A stretch of 64,000 nucleotides of DNA, taken from NCBI RefSeq assembly GCF_003386535.1, contig NZ_QTTN01000008.1, positions 62,001 through 126,000 on the forward strand, read 5' to 3'. The notes below the pieces were generated by a model that saw only the letters and a list, made by a program, of their open reading frames with translations, did not search any database and had not been told where the DNA came from. Position 1 is the first letter of the stretch. Every line of letters begins with the position of its first letter. This stretch comes from Paenibacillus taihuensis (lineage in GTDB: Bacteria > Bacillota > Bacilli > Paenibacillales > Paenibacillaceae). The position numbers were made by a program, and so were the translations under genes. This document shows positions 59,312 to 64,000 of this stretch, piece after piece.

Positions 59312-59986
59312 ATGTGCGGACGGTATACGATCACGATTACGATGGAAGAGCTAATGCTACGATATTTCATCTCCCAAACGAATGCGCCTTTTCATAAACC
59401 CAAATACAACGTAGCCCCGGGCCAGATGATCATGGCGATTATCAATGACGGAGAGCAGAACCGCCTTGGCGAACTCAAATGGGGGCTTGTCCCTTCATGG
59501 TCAGAAAGTCCGAAGGTTGGTCCGAAGATGCTTAATGCGCGTGCGGAGACGGCTTGGGAGAAGCCTGCATTCCGCGAACTCATACGTCGTAAGCGCTGCA
59601 TTATACCGGCAGACGGGTTCTATGACTGGCGGCAAGACCCGGATGGCAAACAGCCGATGCGAATTGTGAGACAGGACCGTAAAGTGTTCAGCATGGCGGG
59701 ATTGTACGATACTTGGGTATCTCAAGAAGGCATTAAGCTAAGCACGTGCACCATCCTCACCACATCACCGAACGAGCTGATGGAACCGATTCACGATCGG
59801 ATGCCGGTTATTCTTCACGAAGAGGACGAGCATCTATGGCTGAACCGGCGCATTCAGAGCCGTGCCGAGCTTGATCAGCTGCTCATCCCGTTTCCGTCGG
59901 AACTGATGGATGCCTATCCAGTCGCGAAAACAGTGGGCAGCGTGAGCTATGACGATCCTTCCTGCATAGAGCCTCTTTCGAGCTAA
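59312..59986 (+). CDS. SOS response-associated peptidase (YedK/HMCES)
   Basis: 224 residues. The protein begins MCGRYTIT, with the catalytic Cys 2 exposed after removal of the start Met. Further blocks are KPKYNVAPGQ, MLNARAETAWEKPAFRE (Asn, Arg and Glu of the site), CIIPADGFYDW and PIHDRMPVIL (His). HMCES-type proteins form a covalent link with abasic sites in single-stranded DNA and protect them. Not preceded by a visible LexA box. It is a single gene, convergent with the SpoVIF-like gene. Confidence 0.93.
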   Translation: MCGRYTITITMEELMLRYFISQTNAPFHKPKYNVAPGQMIMAIINDGEQNRLGELKWGLVPSWSESPKVGPKMLNARAETAWEKPAFRELIRRKRCIIPADGFYDWRQDPDGKQPMRIVRQDRKVFSMAGLYDTWVSQEGIKLSTCTILTTSPNELMEPIHDRMPVILHEEDEHLWLNRRIQSRAELDQLLIPFPSELMDAYPVAKTVGSVSYDDPSCIEPLSS

Positions 59987-60017
59987 AAAAAAATCCGCCA
60001 ATCCGAAGATTAGCGGA
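59985..60017 (-). terminator. Terminator of the SpoVIF-like gene
   Basis: Minus-strand TCCGCTAATC-TTCG-GATTGGCGGA (59994-60017, one U-G pair) is followed by nine T (59985-59993). It overlaps the stop codon of the minus-strand gene and abuts the SOS peptidase stop. Confidence 0.85.
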
Positions 60018-60297
60018 ACATTGCCCATAATTTAATTAAATGCAGCGTATTGTTCGGGTCGATCTTCTGACCAAGCACGAACGAGATCAGCTGCTCTTCT
60101 TGGAGCTCCGTTAGCGGCTCTTGCAAAACCCCGGCCGCTGCCCGAACGAGCTTCTTTACCTTCAGTCGATCCTGCAAATCGTATTTAGTCACACCATTGA
60201 GCAGCATCTTCACTTTATCCTTGGTGACGGGGTTCTTCATCTTCACTTTCACACGCTCGACCAGATCCGGCCGTATGCCGTATTTCGTGTAGCTCAT
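60010..60297 (-). CDS. Stage VI sporulation protein F-like
   Basis: 95 residues without membrane segments: LVERVKVKMKNPVTKDKVKM, LLNGVTKYDLQDRLKVKKLV and FVLGQKIDPNNTLHLIKLW. The pattern agrees with proteins annotated as SpoVIF (YjcC-related) in Paenibacillus, needed late in spore assembly in Bacillus. Recognition is by memory of the family and moderate. It is a solo gene between recG and the SOS peptidase, ending at a strong terminator. Confidence 0.7.
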   Translation of the reverse strand: MSYTKYGIRPDLVERVKVKMKNPVTKDKVKMLLNGVTKYDLQDRLKVKKLVRAAAGVLQEPLTELQEEQLISFVLGQKIDPNNTLHLIKLWAMFR

Positions 60298-60371
60298 CTT
60301 CGATATAGCACCTCCGTCCGGCTTCTAAAAGCCATACGTTGTACTATATGCCGCGCGTCCGCGTTTAAAAA

Positions 60372-62420
60372 CTAGTCCAGCAGCTCACCCTGAAAAAGTT
60401 GCTCACGCCTAAGCACCTCGCGCAGTCTCGCGTATGCGGCTGCAGTCCAGAACTCCGGCTTGGCAGTCAGCTCTGCCGCATCATCCCTGGCATCCTCCAG
60501 CACGCCGAAATCAGCTGCCATATCGGCGAGCTTGAAGTCAGGAACCCCGCTCTGCTTCGTGCCGAAGAAGTCGCCTGGCCCGCGCAGTTCAAGGTCCCTC
60601 CGTGATACTTCGAAGCCATCGTCGGTCTCGGTCATAATCTTCATCCGCTCGCGGCCGTTCTCGGACTTCGGATCCGCAATGAGCACGCAATACGATTGAT
60701 GAGCGCCCCGTCCAACTCGTCCGCGCAGCTGATGAAGCTGCGACAACCCGAACCGCACCGCATCCATAATGACCATCAGCGTTGCATTCGGTACGTCCAC
60801 ACCAACCTCAACTACCGTCGTTGCGACAAGAACATGCACTTCGTTCTCGCTAAAAGCACGCATCACTTCGTCTTTCTCCGCGGTCGTCAGGCGTCCGTGC
60901 AATAAGCCAATCCGCAGATCCGGAAATGCCTGCTGAATCTGAATATGCAGGTCTATCGCGTTCTGCACATCGAGCTTGTCCGACTCTTCAATAAGCGGAC
61001 AGATGAAGTAGCATTGACGCCCTGCTCCCACTTCCCGGCGGATAAAGCCAAGGACCCGGTCCAGCATATTGTGCTTGACCCAGTTTGTCTGAATCGGCTT
61101 ACGTCCTGACGGGCGCTCGCGAAGTGTCGAGACATCCAGATCGCCGAACGCGGTAATGGCGAGCGTACGCGGAATTGGCGTCGCCGTCATCGTCAGCACG
61201 TCCGGATTCATTCCTTTGCGTCGCAGAACGCTTCGCTGGTTAACGCCGAACCGATGCTGCTCATCCGTCACGACGAGGCCAAGACTGCGGAAATTAACGC
61301 CTTCCTGAATAATCGCCTGCGTACCGACGATAACGTCGATAAGCCCCATTTGCAGCCCCGCAAGCACATCCCGCCGCTTCTTCTCAGTCAGGCTTCCCGT
61401 CAGCAAACCTACTTGCAGCCCTACGCCGCCCAGAAGCTTCTGCAGCGAGCGATGATGCTGCTCCGCTAGTATCTCCGTCGGCACCATGAGCGCGCCTTGA
61501 TGACCGGCTTTTACGGTCGCAAAGAGCGCAATAGCGGCCACGACCGTCTTCCCCGAGCCAACGTCGCCTTGAAGCAGTCTGTTCATGCACGAAGGATATC
61601 GCATGTCGATGAGAATCTCGTTGACAACCTTCTTCTGCGAATCCGTCAGCTCGAAAGGCAGCGTCCGCACAAAGACACGAATGGACTCCCCATCAACGAC
61701 ATGCGCCACGCCATCCATCCGTTTGCGATTCATCGAACGGTACGCTTGCAGCTTGAGCTGGAACAAGAACAGCTCCTCGTACACTAGCCGCCGCCTCGCC
61801 GTCTGTCCCATCGCGATATCCTCGGGATGATGGATATGCATGACCGCGTCTTTGCGCGGCATCAATCCATGCTTGTCCATAAGCTCGACCGGCAGCACCT
61901 CTTCAATCATCGCTCCGTATTGCAGAAGCGCCTGATCGATCGTTTTGCGAATCCATTGCTGCGTAATGCTGCCCCCAACGGAGTAGACCGACTGCAGCGT
62001 CCCGGACCGGGCTTTCCCTTTATCGGGGAACTCCGAATCGGACACCGTCATCTGCAGCCGATGCTGCTCCCACTTCCCCGTAATGACAATATCTCTTCCA
62101 GGGACTAGCTGCTCCTGTAGAAAATGCCGATTGAACCATACCGCAGTGATGAGCACGTTCTCGATGGCTATCTTGACGGTTAGTCGGGTCTTCGCCTTTC
62201 CGTAGCGCTGCAGCACGGGATTGCCCATAATTTTGCCTTCGAACGTCGCTTTCTCTCCGTCCTTCGTTTCCCCAATGTTCCGAATGCGGTAATCCTCATA
62301 CCGAAACGGAAAATAATCCAGCAAATCAGCGATCGTATGAACGCCAAAGGCGTGAAGCTCCTGTTCCTTCTGAGCACTCACGCCTTTTATTTGCCGGACT
62401 GAAAGTTCATCCAGCTTCAT
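60372..62420 (-). CDS. recG: ATP-dependent DNA helicase RecG
   Basis: 682 residues from the ATG at 62420, the same length as Bacillus RecG; a longer open frame extends into degV. The wedge/OB domain is about 1-180. Helicase motifs: I LLQGDVGSGKTVVAAIAL, Ia MVPTEILAEQHH, II VVTDEQHRFGVNQR (DEQH), III TMTATPIPRTLAI, V VATTVVEVGVDVPNATLMVI, VI QLHQLRGRVGRG. It reverses stalled replication forks and branch-migrates Holliday junctions. It follows degV after 10 bases; GAGG lies 8 nt ahead. Confidence 0.96.
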   Translation of the reverse strand: MKLDELSVRQIKGVSAQKEQELHAFGVHTIADLLDYFPFRYEDYRIRNIGETKDGEKATFEGKIMGNPVLQRYGKAKTRLTVKIAIENVLITAVWFNRHFLQEQLVPGRDIVITGKWEQHRLQMTVSDSEFPDKGKARSGTLQSVYSVGGSITQQWIRKTIDQALLQYGAMIEEVLPVELMDKHGLMPRKDAVMHIHHPEDIAMGQTARRRLVYEELFLFQLKLQAYRSMNRKRMDGVAHVVDGESIRVFVRTLPFELTDSQKKVVNEILIDMRYPSCMNRLLQGDVGSGKTVVAAIALFATVKAGHQGALMVPTEILAEQHHRSLQKLLGGVGLQVGLLTGSLTEKKRRDVLAGLQMGLIDVIVGTQAIIQEGVNFRSLGLVVTDEQHRFGVNQRSVLRRKGMNPDVLTMTATPIPRTLAITAFGDLDVSTLRERPSGRKPIQTNWVKHNMLDRVLGFIRREVGAGRQCYFICPLIEESDKLDVQNAIDLHIQIQQAFPDLRIGLLHGRLTTAEKDEVMRAFSENEVHVLVATTVVEVGVDVPNATLMVIMDAVRFGLSQLHQLRGRVGRGAHQSYCVLIADPKSENGRERMKIMTETDDGFEVSRRDLELRGPGDFFGTKQSGVPDFKLADMAADFGVLEDARDDAAELTAKPEFWTAAAYARLREVLRREQLFQGELLD

Positions 62421-62430
62421 CTCCCAAACC

Positions 62431-63285
62431 TCACACTCGCGTAATGAATAACGCCGCCGCACCAGGGCCAGCATGCGTTCCGATAACGGAGCCGATCTCC
62501 GTTTGTCTGATTGTTACGACTTTCAGCTGCGTCTGCGCCAGAGCTGCAAGCTCCTTCGCAAGCTCGCTCTTGTGCGTCCAGCCTACTGTCATCTCAACAG
62601 GATCGTCACCGAAGTCCTGCTTGAACAGATCAACGATGCGCTGCATCGCTTTCTTCGTGCCGCGCACCTTATCAACCGCTGTCACGACGCCTTCCTGATC
62701 GATCGACAGAATCGGCTTGATGTTCAGAATCGATCCGAACAATGCAGCCGCTTTGCCGATCCGGCCGCCCTTCTGCAAGTAGTCGAGCGTATCGAGCAAG
62801 AAATACATTTTACGATCCTGGATGATGTCATTAATCTTCTCGACGATTCGCTCTTTCGGCTCGCCGGCAGCAGCCATCTCAGCCGCTTTCACGACAAGCA
62901 TACCGCAGCCGTAAGAAGCCGACTTCGAGTCGATCACCGTAATATCGCCAGGTGTCTCAAGCAGATTCGAGCCCAGAACGGCGGACTGATAAGTGCCGCT
63001 AAGCGCGGAAGCCAGATGAATAGAAATAATCGATTGATCCGGTTTCTGGGCCAGCTGCCGCTCGTACATCTCCATAAATTCCGTCGGCGACGGCTGGGAC
63101 GTCTTCGGCAGCATATCGGCTTTCGCCAGACGCTCATAGAACTCGTTGTTCGTGATCGTCACTCCATCGAGAAACGATTGTTCTCCGAACAACACTTTCA
63201 AAGGCACCATCTCGATGCCATATTGTTCTCGAACGCGCTTCGGCACATCGGCCGTGCTGTCCGTAATGATTTTGACTGCGCTCAC
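62431..63285 (-). CDS. DegV family fatty-acid-binding protein (FakB type)
   Basis: 284 residues. DegV fold with VKIITDSTADVPKRVREQYG (about 4-23), SQPSPTEFMEMYER, IHLASALSGTYQSAV and VIDSKSASYGCGMLV, and a C-terminal IGTHAGPGAAALFI. FakB proteins hold a fatty acid whose carboxyl is phosphorylated by the FakA kinase. Its immediate neighbour upstream is fakA, which supports that role. 12 bases separate the two. Confidence 0.92.
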   Translation of the reverse strand: MSAVKIITDSTADVPKRVREQYGIEMVPLKVLFGEQSFLDGVTITNNEFYERLAKADMLPKTSQPSPTEFMEMYERQLAQKPDQSIISIHLASALSGTYQSAVLGSNLLETPGDITVIDSKSASYGCGMLVVKAAEMAAAGEPKERIVEKINDIIQDRKMYFLLDTLDYLQKGGRIGKAAALFGSILNIKPILSIDQEGVVTAVDKVRGTKKAMQRIVDLFKQDFGDDPVEMTVGWTHKSELAKELAALAQTQLKVVTIRQTEIGSVIGTHAGPGAAALFITRV

Positions 63286-63297
63286 ACTACATGCCCC

Positions 63298-64000
63298 CTA
63301 TTCCACTGCAAAAAGGTATGGATAAAGCGGTTGACCGCCAGCATGCACTTCGAATTCAGCCTCGTCAAACGTTCCCTGCGCCCATGTGACGAATTCCGTT
63401 GTCTCTGCTGCATTTGCCTGTTCACCAGTCAAAATCGTAACGAGTTCGCCCCCGTCCTCGAGCATCCGGCTCAGCAGCGCTTGGCATGTCTCTTGCAAGC
63501 TTGCAGACGACGCTACGATCGACTTCTCCATGATGCCGATGTAATCGCCCTCTTGGATTGTAATACCGTCAATTTCCGTATTTCGAACCGCGCTGGTCAC
63601 TTGTCCGGAACGGACGTTCTTGGAAGCGACGTTCATCGCCTCCGTGTTCTCCTCAGCCGTGCCCTCTTCTTTGAAAGCGAGCACTGCAGCAAGACCCTGT
63701 GGAATCGTCTTCGTACCGATAACCGTTACATGGCGTTCTGACAGTTCAGCAGCCTGCTGAGCAGCTAGAATGATGTTGCCATTGTTCGGCAGCAAGAAAA
63801 TATGTTCAGCAGATAGCGAATCGATCGCGTTGACGAAATCTTCTGTCGACGGGTTCATGGACTGGCCGCCGGAAAGCACTACGTCTACATTGTTATCGAG
63901 GAAAATCGAACCGATGCCTTCACCCATCGCTACCGCGATAATGCCGAACGGCGCCCACTCATGCGCTTGCTCTGCGGAGAGCGAAGTTGCCTGTGCGCCT
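63298..64000 (-). CDS. fakA: Fatty acid kinase catalytic subunit FakA (3' part)
   Basis: The C-terminal 233 residues of a DAK2-domain protein that runs off the right edge. FGIIAVAMGEGIGSIFLDNN and VVLSGGQSMNPSTEDFVNAI, then IFLLPNNGNIILAAQQAAEL are the conserved C-terminal blocks of FakA (YloV). It phosphorylates FakB-bound fatty acids for lipid synthesis. Order fakA-degV-recG is close to that in Bacillus (yloV to recG). Confidence 0.92.
   Translation of the reverse strand, partial: GAQATSLSAEQAHEWAPFGIIAVAMGEGIGSIFLDNNVDVVLSGGQSMNPSTEDFVNAIDSLSAEHIFLLPNNGNIILAAQQAAELSERHVTVIGTKTIPQGLAAVLAFKEEGTAEENTEAMNVASKNVRSGQVTSAVRNTEIDGITIQEGDYIGIMEKSIVASSASLQETCQALLSRMLEDGGELVTILTGEQANAAETTEFVTWAQGTFDEAEFEVHAGGQPLYPYLFAVE

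Overview
The window is chromosomal DNA of an endospore-forming Firmicute, most likely Paenibacillaceae (Paenibacillus, Cohnella or a close relative). Pointers are moderately GC-rich genes with strong AGGAGG ribosome sites, T-box regulation, sporulation genes (tgl for spore-coat cross-linking, a SpoVIF-like gene, a sqhC-type terpene cyclase), an S-layer-homology exoprotein, a two-headed bacterial dynamin, parC/parE, and a fakA-degV-recG cluster. I saw no rRNA, tRNA, insertion sequence, prophage or CRISPR array. The assignment to a family is inference from gene content.

Layout. 1-5.3 kb: the start of a response regulator, a peroxiredoxin/nitroreductase pair, a PadR-controlled pair of multi-pass membrane proteins built from one repeated two-helix module, a GNAT acetyltransferase and an M29 aminopeptidase. 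5.4-9.3 kb: a Fur-boxed operon of two FecCD-type siderophore permeases followed by an ABC exporter. 9.5-13.6 kb: squalene-hopene-type cyclase, tandem repeats, a secreted protein and Tgl. 13.6-21.3 kb: an MFS pump, an XRE regulator with a palindromic operator inside its promoter, a two-component pair on divergent strands, and a chain of methyltransferase, RluA-type synthase and CapA-like lipoprotein. 21.3-21.9 kb: a non-coding stretch with an array of GAGAGA hairpins and a G-rich tandem repeat.

22-40 kb is almost all on the minus strand: MarR, parC, parE, an ABC-2 transporter with an SGNH hydrolase, purT, a heterodimeric ABC exporter, the dynamin-like GTPase, a small conserved ORF and nth. 40-47.6 kb: an SLH protein, a GerMN lipoprotein, an AMIN/Amidase_3 cell-wall amidase and leuCD, with a divergent LysR gene sharing a palindromic box with leuC.

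48.7-57.8 kb is the metabolic centre. mtnU and mtnE (methionine salvage) flank a short exported protein and a strongly folded palindromic element. A proline-type T-box then precedes proB-proA-proC-mtnW-mtnX-mtnB with overlapping or nearly touching genes, so proline synthesis and half of methionine salvage appear to be one transcript under a tRNA-Pro switch. The right end holds a DUF2515 gene, an SOS-associated peptidase, the SpoVIF-like gene, recG, degV (fakB-type) and the 3' part of fakA.

The least expected observations are the pro-mtn operon behind one T-box, the palindromic element before mtnE, the repeated two-helix membrane proteins, the purT ribosome site inside a long hairpin, and the GAGAGA/GGGGTTC non-coding block. 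All functions are read from motifs and family resemblance by eye; no database search was run.
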